A DNA stretch of 64,000 nucleotides, from positions 1 to 64,000 of the forward strand of contig JAHHGX010000009.1 in assembly GCA_019359675.1 (NCBI GenBank), written 5' to 3'. The stretch's first letter is position 1. Every line of letters starts with the position of its first letter. A model generated the notes under the pieces. It worked only from the letters and a program-made list of their open reading frames with translations. It did not search any database and was not told the DNA's origin. Position numbers and translations under genes: made by a program. Positions 1-9,151 of this stretch are shown one piece after another. The DNA is from Calothrix sp. FI2-JRJ7 (GTDB taxonomy: Bacteria; Cyanobacteriota; Cyanobacteriia; Cyanobacteriales; Nostocaceae).

Positions 1-93
1 GCGTTTCAAACTATATTCTCACATTTAGCAGTGTTACTTCTTTTACAAGACATTGAACGCCTAAGAGAACTGGCACGCTCGTCAAGGAATTGA
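1..93 (+). CDS. possible 3' end of an upstream gene (partial)
   Basis: From base 1 a reading frame runs 30 codons to TGA at 91-93, with a hydrophobic stretch (LAVLLLLQ) and a charged tail (DIERLRELARS). It is in the same frame as the DUF3365 gene that follows and could be either the end of a separate gene or a detached N-terminal part of that gene. No family is recognised. The window edge prevents a decision. Confidence 0.25.
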   Translation, partial: AFQTIFSHLAVLLLLQDIERLRELARSSRN

Positions 94-117
94 CATTCAA
101 ATTTTCAGGTGCAAGAT

Positions 118-1050
118 ATGAGCTACCGCGCACAGTTGGCAATGCAATTAGTAAACGCCGTTAAAAGTTATACCAGTAACGATATAGCACCGTTGCTAGC
201 TTCGGTGACGAATCCAGAATCGCGTTTTTTTCCCGAAACTGTCCCAAGTTTGAGTGGGAGAAGAGTTTTTGAGCGGTTTAAACAAGATTGGAAATACAAA
301 GACTTAATATATAAGGATGCAGCATTAAACCCTACAAACCCCCATGATAAAGCTGATTTATTTGAAGCTAATTTAGTCGAAAAGTTTGAACAGAACAGAG
401 ATACTAAAAATCTTTCTGGGTTTAGGTTTGTAAAGGGTGAACAATTATTTTACAGCGCACAACCACTAACCGTTAATAGCCCCACTTGCTTAAAATGCCA
501 TTCTACACCAGAAATGGCGCCGAAAAGTCACGTTAAGCTGTACGGTACTAAAAATGGATATGGATGGAAACTCAATCAAATTATTGGCACACAGATAATT
601 TATGTACCTGCTAGCGAATTATTTGAAAACGCACACAAAGCACTTTTAATGTTTGTTGGCATATTTATCATAATTTTTGCATTAGTTATAGTCTGTATTA
701 ATTATTTACTTAAATGGAGAGTAATTCAACCTTTAAAACCAATGGCTCAACTTGCTTCACAAATGACTCAAGATGCAGCAATGAAAAGCGAAATTTGGGC
801 ACAAGAGCGTTCTGCACTAACTAAAATAGCCAAACGCACTGATGAATTTGGATATTTAGGAAGAGTATTTCAAAAAATGATGTATGAAATTTACCTGCGT
901 GAACAACAATTAACACAACAGCTACAACAATTAAAAGTTGAAATAGACCATAGCAAACGTCAACGCGAAGTAGCAGAGATTGAAGAAAGCGATTACTTTA
1001 AAAATCTTCAAAAAACAGCAAAAGAAATTCGTAACCAGTGGGATAAATAA
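118..1050 (+). CDS. DUF3365 (Tll0287-like) haem-motif sensor with HAMP-like linker
   Basis: Resembles the cyanobacterial Tll0287/DUF3365 sensor family: a globular domain with a c-type haem motif CLKCH (about residues 124-128), a single membrane helix (about 176-198), then a HAMP-like segment and a C-terminal coiled coil rich in Q, E and K. Typical members have another N-terminal membrane helix or signal before the sensor domain. Here the frame is cut by TGA at 91-93, so the protein may be N-terminally truncated. ATG 118 is chosen because AGGTG lies six bases upstream; GTG 109 is the alternative. It is followed after 16 bases by a ParA/MinD-type ATPase, so the two are probably co-transcribed. 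Haem or redox sensing is a family-based inference. Confidence 0.75.
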   Translation: MSYRAQLAMQLVNAVKSYTSNDIAPLLASVTNPESRFFPETVPSLSGRRVFERFKQDWKYKDLIYKDAALNPTNPHDKADLFEANLVEKFEQNRDTKNLSGFRFVKGEQLFYSAQPLTVNSPTCLKCHSTPEMAPKSHVKLYGTKNGYGWKLNQIIGTQIIYVPASELFENAHKALLMFVGIFIIIFALVIVCINYLLKWRVIQPLKPMAQLASQMTQDAAMKSEIWAQERSALTKIAKRTDEFGYLGRVFQKMMYEIYLREQQLTQQLQQLKVEIDHSKRQREVAEIEESDYFKNLQKTAKEIRNQWDK

Positions 1051-1066
1051 CAGGACGCTCAGGACA

Positions 1067-1882
1067 ATGACTAAAATTATATCAATTCATTCTTTCCGTG
1101 GTGGTACAGGGAAATCAAACATTACCGCTAACTTAGCAACAATGATTGCGCGGTCTGGCTACCGTGTTGGTATAGTAGATACAGACATTCAATCTCCAGG
1201 TATTCATGTTCCCTTTGGCTTAGACGACACCCAAATTAAATACACTCTCAATGATTACTTGTGGGGGAAGTGTAAACTCGAAGCAGCTACCTACGACGTT
1301 AGCTCAGTTTTTACCACTCGACAAAAAACTGGCTGGTTCAGCAATAATAAAGGCAAAATATATTTAATCCCATCAAGCATTAAAACCAACGAGATATCCA
1401 AAATTTTACGTGAAGGATACGACGCGCGTTTACTTAACGATGGGTTTCGTCATCTTACACAACAACTCAAACTAGATTACTTATTTATAGATACCCACCC
1501 AGGAATAAACGAAGAAACCCTGCTCTCAGTAATTATCTCCGATATACTAATAGTCATCTTGCGTCCCGACAAGCAAGACTACCAAGGAACCGCAGTAACT
1601 ATAGATGTCGCACGCAAACTAGAAGTCCCAAAAATGCTTTTAGTCGTAAATAAAGTATTACCAAGCACCAACCAAGAAGCACTGCGAAATCAAGTACAAA
1701 AAAACTATAATGCCACCGTCGCGGGAATTTTACCAGTATGTGATGAAATGTTTCAACTAGCAAGCAGTGATATCTTCTCACTGCGTTACCCCGAACATGC
1801 TTGGACACAAACCGTAAGTTCAATAGCCAAACAATTAACTGATAAACAACTTGCTACAAAACTTTATAAAGAAGCGCGCTAA
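1067..1882 (+). CDS. ParA/MinD-family P-loop ATPase
   Basis: A 271-residue protein opening with a deviant Walker A, RGGTGKSN, in the position where ParA/MinD proteins have KGGTGKT. The DTDIQSPG motif (about residue 45) and LFIDTHPG (Walker B region) follow. Such ATPases dimerise on ATP and position or regulate partners. The frame can be read from 980, but the ATG at 1067 matches the family start and comes after the upstream stop, with AGGAC just before it. It lies 16 bases after the haem-motif sensor, which suggests a sensor-ATPase pair. No ParB, minC or minE gene is adjacent, so it is not a standard partition or division set. Confidence 0.85.
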   Translation: MTKIISIHSFRGGTGKSNITANLATMIARSGYRVGIVDTDIQSPGIHVPFGLDDTQIKYTLNDYLWGKCKLEAATYDVSSVFTTRQKTGWFSNNKGKIYLIPSSIKTNEISKILREGYDARLLNDGFRHLTQQLKLDYLFIDTHPGINEETLLSVIISDILIVILRPDKQDYQGTAVTIDVARKLEVPKMLLVVNKVLPSTNQEALRNQVQKNYNATVAGILPVCDEMFQLASSDIFSLRYPEHAWTQTVSSIAKQLTDKQLATKLYKEAR

Positions 1883-1921
1883 AATTGAGTGCTAAAATTG
1901 TGGGCTAAAATATTGTGGAAT

Positions 1922-1935
1922 GGGCATCCTTGCCC
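1922..1935. repeat. GGGCATCCTTGCCC hairpin, terminator-like
   Basis: A five-base-pair hairpin (GGGCA, loop TCCT, TGCCC) lies in the 63-base gap between convergent genes. The same motif recurs at 14834-14847 and, as GCGGGCATCCTTGCCCGC, at 32201-32218. It is a dispersed repeat that may also end transcription, although no T-run follows. Confidence 0.5.
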
Positions 1936-1945
1936 GTAATTAATA

Positions 1946-2359
1946 TCAAGGACAAAGCTTATTAGTCCAAACTTGGCTGACTTTTCCTCTTGCACACTTA
2001 TTTTGCTCCCCAACCCAAACAAACCGCCATTTATTTTGACTACGTTGCATCTCAACCCTTCGTCGTATAGCAGCTACAGAATCATCTGCCAAACCTTCTT
2101 TAGTCATCACAACTACTGCTGTATCGCGCGTTGGGTACTTAACTTCAACATTTTCTGATTTTCTTCCCTCTGCTTCATCAGTATCAGCAAATAATTTAAC
2201 CGCAACTTGATTTGGATTTGAGGTAGATATTTGATTTTGAGCAACAAACTTTTTCACGTCTACCACCCGATAACCAGAACGGGCAGAACTTTGAGCAGTT
2301 GCAGCAACAGAAACAAGAATAACAGCCAACGTTGTTAACACAACTGATTGTTTTAACAT
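1946..2359 (-). CDS. small secreted protein, function unknown
   Basis: About 137 residues starting MLKQSVVLTTLAVILVSV, a clear Sec signal peptide with likely cleavage near ATAQSSA. The mature part has no membrane helix, two cysteines near the C-terminus (KCARG and KLCP) that could form a disulfide, and a basic stretch (IRRRVEMQRSQNKWRFVWVG). An alternative start three codons upstream (MYIM) exists; neither has a good Shine-Dalgarno. Convergent to the ParA gene and divergent from pgm. I do not recognise the family. Confidence 0.6.
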   Translation of the reverse strand: MLKQSVVLTTLAVILVSVAATAQSSARSGYRVVDVKKFVAQNQISTSNPNQVAVKLFADTDEAEGRKSENVEVKYPTRDTAVVVMTKEGLADDSVAAIRRRVEMQRSQNKWRFVWVGEQNKCARGKVSQVWTNKLCP

Positions 2360-4345
<1,986 letters not shown>

Positions 4346-4363
4346 CCTAATACCCAAACCCAT

Positions 4364-4391
4364 GTAGAGACGTTACATGTAACGTCTCTAC
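4364..4391. repeat. perfect 28-bp palindrome GTAGAGACGTTACA / TGTAACGTCTCTAC
   Basis: Each 14-base arm is the exact reverse complement of the other. It sits just after pgm. Related palindromes with the same outer GTAGAGAC arms occur at 37161, 40836, 48380, 54121 and, degenerate, 61229. Likely a dispersed cyanobacterial repeat that also works as a transcript 3' end. Confidence 0.8.
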
Positions 4392-4566
4392 ATAATGGAC
4401 AATCAACCAGACACGGCATAATGTCATGAGTCGCGAACGTTAACGCAGTTTTCCCGCTTTCTTAGCATCTTAAAGATTTAAATGCTTATTACACGTAAAA
4501 TTTTAATCTATTTTTAATATATTCACCTAATTATGTACACAACCCGCTTACAAAAAAGGTTTAAAT

Positions 4567-5064
4567 ATGAAATTTGATGAATTAGACTTATTTATGTTGA
4601 TGGATGCTTCAGATATAGAGTATACTAACTTACCAGAGAATATGTTGGTAAAACTTGCTTTATGCGATGAATTATATATTGCCAATTATGCCTTAGCAGA
4701 ACTATCTGCGCGCGATAGTAATCAAGCTTCTGTTGTCGCTTGGGAAATTTTGTCTACTTTAAAAGGTGATTATTACTTACAAGCTGCTGCATGAGAAGTA
4801 TTATTTGAGACAAATAAAGAAAAAGCTTTAGATTATATAAACAAGCAAGCACAGCACTTTGATTTATTCATATTGAATGACGTTATGCAACTAATGGTAG
4901 AAAACTTCTCTAACTTTGCAGCTAATAATTCTTCTAAAACAGTTAGCATTATTTCTGATAAATTAAAAAAATTAGACGATAAGCAAGGATTGATTGATAA
5001 AGAGGTAAGAGATGGATTTTTATTACTCTATAGCGTTGCTAAAATGACGGTAGCAGATGTATGA
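4567..5064 (+). pseudogene. immunity-like alpha-helical protein, interrupted by in-frame TGA
   Basis: One frame runs from ATG 4567 to TGA 5062-5064 but is broken by a single TGA at 4792-4794. Protein sequence on both sides is coherent: an acidic, leucine-rich helical protein with VVAWEILSTLKGD before the stop and EVLFETNKEKALDYI after it. The repeated pattern AWEIL / A-stop-EVL suggests that the TGA replaced a tryptophan TGG. The overall look is of small bacterial immunity-type proteins. The end overlaps the next gene by ATGA (5061-5064), so the pair was translationally coupled. Probably decayed, unless the TGA is read through. Confidence 0.6.
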
Positions 5065-5468
5065 CAGAATTAATTAATGCCTTAGAACGAATTCTGAAAT
5101 GGACAAAGCAACATAGACCCAGGTACGTTGACTATTTGCAACCAGGCTTATCAAGAGGTGAGATAGAAGATTTAGTCAAGGATTTACCGTTTCAAATTCC
5201 ATTAGAAGTTTATGAGCTATATCAATGGAGAAATGGTGCTAGAGATGGAGATTTAGGTCAAGAAACAGCTTGAATTTTTGGTAATTGGACTAAAATATTG
5301 CAAAATAGTGAAAGTCATCTTAGAACAATAGCAGCTTGGGCATTGGGTGAGGTTGGAGATGTTAAAGCAATAGAGCCACTTTCACAACTTATAGAAGATA
5401 AAGATGATAGCGTTAGCGAAGCTGTGAAAGAAGCTTTATCAAAGTTGAGAAACATTAATGATAGATAA
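5061..5468 (+). pseudogene. SMI1/KNR4-like N-terminus joined to a HEAT-repeat end, interrupted by TGA
   Basis: The first 70 codons resemble the N-terminus of SMI1/KNR4 immunity proteins (IPLEVYELYQWRNGARDGD). TGA at 5271-5273 stops the frame, but the same frame then reads IFGNWTKILQ and a HEAT-type repeat (IAAWALGEVGDVKAIEPL) to TAA at 5466-5468. The middle of a normal SMI1 domain (about 140 residues) is absent, so a deletion or fusion probably came before or along with the stop. Coupled by ATGA to the preceding broken gene. Part of a decayed immunity-like cluster; no toxin gene remains nearby. Confidence 0.55.
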
Positions 5469-5474
5469 AAGGTA

Positions 5475-6134
5475 TTAAGCTCCTTTAAACAACATCTCTG
5501 TTTGATATTCATCCTTGGACTGACGATGCATTGCTAAAAAGGCGCCACCAATTTTATCAGGGTCAAAAGGTGTATCAGGAGCAACTTGACCCATAATACT
5601 AACCAAACCAACACGTATATTTGTATTAGCAAGTTCTTGTGAAAGGGTAAATGCTAAACTACGCAGTCCAGCTTTACCAATACTTATAGAAGCAGCTTCA
5701 TCCCAAGGATAATGTGCCCAACCACCACCTGTAAATAAAATACTCCCATGTCCTTGAGAAACCATACTTGGTACAACAGCTTTTACAGCAACCAAGGCGC
5801 CCACAACATTAGCACGAAAATCTTGGACAACTTGCTCGGCGCCTAAGCTTGTGGGTTTACCATATGTTGGAGATACGACATTGTAAATTAAGACTTCTGC
5901 CTTTTGAGATTGCTGAAGTTTAGTGATAGCATCTGTAAGCGATTTTTCATTACTCACATCAGCAGCTTCAAAAGTCGCATCAATAGCTGCCTCTTTTAGA
6001 GATTCTAAGGCGCCAGTATATTTAGAAGGATTTCGAGCAATTAATCCTAATTGAAAACCCGCTTGACCAAATGCGCGCGCAATACCCAAACCAACACCTG
6101 TACCAAATCCAACAATAATGCAAAGTGGTTTCAT
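5475..6134 (-). CDS. SDR-family oxidoreductase lacking the catalytic tyrosine
   Basis: A 219-residue Rossmann protein with the SDR nucleotide-binding motif GFGTGVGLG near the N-terminus, a D at the end of ADVS, and a modified NNAG region (IYNVV). In the usual YxxxK position the sequence is ISIGK: the lysine is kept but tyrosine is replaced by isoleucine. The GGGWA segment upstream stands where the catalytic serine usually lies. It may be an atypical SDR or non-catalytic. ATG 6134 is chosen because AGG precedes it and the earlier codons read through the neighbouring ABM fragment. It belongs to a minus-strand cluster with the ABM fragment and an SMP-30 protein. Confidence 0.8.
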   Translation of the reverse strand: MKPLCIIVGFGTGVGLGIARAFGQAGFQLGLIARNPSKYTGALESLKEAAIDATFEAADVSNEKSLTDAITKLQQSQKAEVLIYNVVSPTYGKPTSLGAEQVVQDFRANVVGALVAVKAVVPSMVSQGHGSILFTGGGWAHYPWDEAASISIGKAGLRSLAFTLSQELANTNIRVGLVSIMGQVAPDTPFDPDKIGGAFLAMHRQSKDEYQTEMLFKGA

Positions 6135-6192
6135 TTGATTTTTACCTATTTTAAAAAAGCAATGGAAGTTTGGTTGTAATGCTGCATTTCTT

Positions 6193-6345
6193 CTATCTGT
6201 GGACATTTACCCCTAAATGTCCATCAAAGGTTTTGGCAGCTTCCGTCAATCCTAATAAAACATCTTCAAAAGCTTCTTCGCAACCTGGTTTTACCTCCTG
6301 AATTACATCAACAGTTGTTGGTGGGTCGTTAGGATTTGAAATCAT
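6193..6345 (-). pseudogene. truncated antibiotic-biosynthesis-monooxygenase (ABM) domain fragment
   Basis: A 50-codon frame reads MISNPNDPPTTVDVIQEVKP then CEEAFEDVLLGLTEAAKTFD and GHLGVNV before a stop. This matches the first strand and helix of an ABM-type ferredoxin-like fold, whose full domain is about 95 residues. The rest is missing, and the SDR start lies about 60 bases beyond the stop. Probably a 3'-truncated remnant that once sat between the SMP-30 and SDR genes. Confidence 0.55.
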
Positions 6346-6353
6346 GGCGCCAC

Positions 6354-7280
6354 CTACGGTTGCAATCTCAAAGGTAAACCAACGGCGCCTACATCAAGAC
6401 ACACAACTTTTCCACTTTCAATTCCGGTAGCAGGTGGCAGCGACATTCCACCATTAGTTACAACATATACCTTTGTTTGCTCACCTTCAATTCGACCAAA
6501 AGCTAAAGCAGTAGTACCAATCATTCCTTGTTCAGCTTGAGCAATAGTAGTAATACTGCCACTTGGCGTAATTTTCACAACGCTATTGTAAACATGAGTA
6601 GTACCGTAAAGATTACCATCAACATCAAAAGCAAAATCATCAAGATTGATATTTTGCAGAAATATCTCTGGTGTACCAGGTTGACCATTAGATTGCAATG
6701 GTATTTTCACCAATTGCATCTTTTCAGTAACCGAAGCGTATAAAACATTATCATAAATCTTCAATCCATTTACTGCTGGAAAGACACTCCCAGAAGAACT
6801 TCGCGCCAACATTGGATGTTCTAACCAAATCTCCACTGTTTTAGAAACTACATTCAATTTCCAAATGGCGCCGCGATAAGAGTCAGCAATTAAGTAAATA
6901 TCGTCTTTCAGATAAGTAAGTCCATTTAAAAAGATTGCATCGGGCAATGTTACTAAAACCTGTGCTTCTCCTTGAGGAGAAATAGTAAACACAGTTGGAA
7001 CATCTTGGTCATCCCAAGCACTAAGTAATAAACTTTCATCTTCTTTAACAGCTAGCCCAGTTGCTTTTCCAGCAATTGCTGCATGTAAAACAGGTACACC
7101 ATCTGCACCAATCCGAAACACTTTGCCATCATAATGACTACTAACAAACAGAGTGTTATCTTTGCCAACAGCAATGCTTTCCAAAAAAGTACTGACAGGA
7201 AACTCAGCAACTCGACGTGCTGGAACCTCCATAACTGGCATTTCTGCAAATATTGGTGGTAATTCTGGTGAGGTAGACAT
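6354..7280 (-). CDS. SMP-30/gluconolactonase-like beta-propeller protein
   Basis: A 308-residue protein with repeated beta-propeller blades: LESIAVGKDNTLFVSSHYDG, LNGLTYLKDDIYLIADS, AVNGLKIYDNVLYAS and DDFAFDVDGNLYGTTH. The pattern of N/D-G and D-x-x-G turns fits the SMP-30/gluconolactonase/NHL superfamily, whose members hydrolyse lactones using a divalent metal. There is no signal peptide, so it is cytosolic or non-classically exported. First gene of a minus-strand cluster (SMP-30, ABM fragment, SDR). The LysR gene at 7739 lies on the opposite strand and may control it. The substrate cannot be told. Confidence 0.8.
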   Translation of the reverse strand: MSTSPELPPIFAEMPVMEVPARRVAEFPVSTFLESIAVGKDNTLFVSSHYDGKVFRIGADGVPVLHAAIAGKATGLAVKEDESLLLSAWDDQDVPTVFTISPQGEAQVLVTLPDAIFLNGLTYLKDDIYLIADSYRGAIWKLNVVSKTVEIWLEHPMLARSSSGSVFPAVNGLKIYDNVLYASVTEKMQLVKIPLQSNGQPGTPEIFLQNINLDDFAFDVDGNLYGTTHVYNSVVKITPSGSITTIAQAEQGMIGTTALAFGRIEGEQTKVYVVTNGGMSLPPATGIESGKVVCLDVGAVGLPLRLQP

Positions 7281-7307
7281 TGAAACTCCTACTTCATGGC
7301 TAAGTAA

Positions 7308-7331
7308 AGACGCTCCTGAACCGGAGCGTCT
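7308..7331. repeat. AGACGCTCC...GGAGCGTCT hairpin
   Basis: Nine-base arms (7308-7316 and 7323-7331) around a six-base loop, ending CGTCTCTAC like the GTAGAGACG palindrome family. It lies in the leader of the SMP-30 gene, between it and the DUF2281 gene. Confidence 0.55.
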
Positions 7332-7483
7332 CTACCTATAAACTTACCAAGACGTGACACATTAATCAAATCGATTGTAAAAATACTTTTCATCAATGAG
7401 ATTAATTAGTGAGGCGCCTGTTAAGCTGAATGTAGCTAGATATTAAAATACATTTAAACTAGTATTGTAATACGAGCTTACTG

Positions 7484-7723
7484 ATGAGTCTAGAAGAAGA
7501 TTTATTAACAAAATGGCGTTCTCTTCCAAAAGATAAACAAGAACAAGTGGAAGACTTTGTAGAATTTCTGTATTTAAAAACTTCTCCAAATAAACCCCCT
7601 TTAGGAGAACGCTTGCGGCAATTACGTGCCGAAATAGTTGCTTCTGGAGAGCCATTATTAACTCAGGAAGAGATTGAAAAAGAAGTAGCGAGTCGTCGTG
7701 GTAGGTTTCAAGACAACGTATGA
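7484..7723 (+). CDS. DUF2281 family small protein (antitoxin-like)
   Basis: A 79-residue protein starting MSLEEDLLTKWRSLPKDKQE, followed by VEDFVEFLYLK. This is the DUF2281 pattern, whose members often sit beside PIN-domain toxins as antitoxin-like proteins. The C-terminus (EEIEKEVASRRGRFQ) is charged. No toxin gene follows; the next gene is LysR-type, 15 bases downstream, so the antitoxin role is uncertain. Confidence 0.7.
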   Translation: MSLEEDLLTKWRSLPKDKQEQVEDFVEFLYLKTSPNKPPLGERLRQLRAEIVASGEPLLTQEEIEKEVASRRGRFQDNV

Positions 7724-7738
7724 TAATGCAGTCCATCA

Positions 7739-8656
7739 ATGAAATCAATTGACCTAGCGTCCATCGATCTGAATTTGCTTGTTGCTTTTGAAGCGTTGTT
7801 CGAGGAAAGAAGCGTTACAGCAGCAGCCAAACGTCTTTATCTCGGACAACCAGCAATGAGTGCTGCATTGGGGCGCCTAAGAATATTATTCAACGATGAG
7901 TTATTTATTCGCATTGGTCGAGAAATGCAACCGACCAGTAAAGCAGTAGCAATTGCACCAGATATTTTTGCTGCACTTAGACAAATTCGTCATACTATAG
8001 AATTTAGCCAAAGTTTTAACCCTATTTCAGCACAAAGAAATTTTGCAATTGGCAGCGCTGATTATACTAGCTTTGTAATTCTGCCAAAATTATTAGAATA
8101 TTGTCGCGAAAAGGCGCCTTCTCTGAACTTTCGGATGATTGGGTTTGATAAAGATAATGTAGGCGAAATGTTAGAACACGGTACAATTGAATTAGCATTA
8201 GGTGTGTTTCCTAATTCACCTAGACAAACAATTTGTGTACCACTATTTCAAGAACGTTTCATTGGAATCGCGCGTAAAAAGCATCCTGCCATCAAGAATA
8301 AACCTATTTCTCTAGAAACATTCGCCAATTTATCCCACGTACTAGTTACTCTTCGCCAAGATGCAACTGGTGAAATTGATAAAATCCTTGCAACTCACAA
8401 TCTCCAACGTCGAATTCAGCTAACAACGCCACATTTATTAATATTACCAGCAATTATTTCATCAAGCGATATGATTGCTGCAGTACCGTATCGAATTGGC
8501 GCCCATTTTTCTAAATTAGCTAATATAGAGGTTTTTGAACTGCCACTGGAAACACAACCTTGGACTGTTTCACTGATGTGGAGTCAATTAACAGACAAAG
8601 ATGATGCAAATACCTGGTTGCGGCAAACACTTAGAACTGTATGCGAACAAATCTAA
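7739..8656 (+). CDS. LysR-family transcription regulator
   Basis: A 305-residue LysR protein. The N-terminal winged helix has the usual signature (LNLLVAFEALFEERSVTAAA, then LGQPAMSAALGRLR). A periplasmic-binding-like effector domain follows (about residues 95-300), with FAIGSADYTSFVILPKLLEY and a NodD/nitro-compound-type LysR feel. LysR proteins often control divergently placed genes. The closest candidates are the SMP-30/SDR cluster on the other strand, with the small DUF2281 gene between. The inducer cannot be predicted from sequence. Confidence 0.9.
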   Translation: MKSIDLASIDLNLLVAFEALFEERSVTAAAKRLYLGQPAMSAALGRLRILFNDELFIRIGREMQPTSKAVAIAPDIFAALRQIRHTIEFSQSFNPISAQRNFAIGSADYTSFVILPKLLEYCREKAPSLNFRMIGFDKDNVGEMLEHGTIELALGVFPNSPRQTICVPLFQERFIGIARKKHPAIKNKPISLETFANLSHVLVTLRQDATGEIDKILATHNLQRRIQLTTPHLLILPAIISSSDMIAAVPYRIGAHFSKLANIEVFELPLETQPWTVSLMWSQLTDKDDANTWLRQTLRTVCEQI

Positions 8657-9151
8657 GATTTATAATTTTATTCTATTATCAAAAAATAATGGGAAAGATA
8701 CGGTCGATCATTATCAGAAATATGAATTTCCAGAATTCGCTCTGGATGAAGTTTCAACCATCGCAGTTTTTCTTATATCACTACTGTGGCGCCACATAAG
8801 ATGTGCCATATCAACCACTATTTTGATTTAGGGAGCATCCTTACAAAACTGCTCAACTTCCTCATTATTATCTAAAAGGTTCTCAAATCCGCTACTAGAC
8901 ACAGTTGGATACATCGTTTCAACACCCAGAACATTAAACATTTGGAGGCGCCAATAAAATTGGGTAGGGTGTGTGAAAGCTATTACAACCAATCAATGTA
9001 ACGTATATTAAAGTGCTTTCACGCACCATCTAATCGTTAAGTAAGTGCCATTCGACGCTAGGAGGCATTATCTCCAAGATACTTACCCCTGGCAACTCCA
9101 AGAAAACCACGCGAAAATAGAATTTGGTTATAGTTGAATGGTGGGGGCAGT
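8657..9151. other. intergenic region upstream of the retron effector operon
   Basis: No convincing gene. A 37-codon minus-strand frame (8828-8941, starting MFNVLGVETMYPTVSSSGFE) may be a gene remnant, but nothing supports it beyond its being open. The region contains two GGCGCC sites and a GGTGCGTGA-type hairpin element (8968-9027). The promoter of the downstream retron genes should lie in 9028-9130. Confidence 0.45.
8968..9027. repeat. GGTGYGTGAAAGC hairpin element, copy 1
   Basis: Left arm GGTGTGTGAAAGC (8968-8980) pairs with GCTTTCACGCACC (9015-9027), one wobble, around a 34-base AT-rich centre. Preceded by GTAG. It belongs to a seven-copy family of 60-66 bp elements in this window. Confidence 0.75.

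Noticed and set aside
980-1066. N-terminal extension of the ParA-like protein from 980
   Set aside because: It overlaps the end of the sensor gene, gives a lysine-rich stretch unlike the family, and ATG 1067 matches the P-loop spacing.
4567-5064. Two separate small genes at 4567-4794 and 4873-5064
   Set aside because: Both are in the same frame with coherent protein sequence across the TGA and no start signal for the second; one interrupted gene explains them better.
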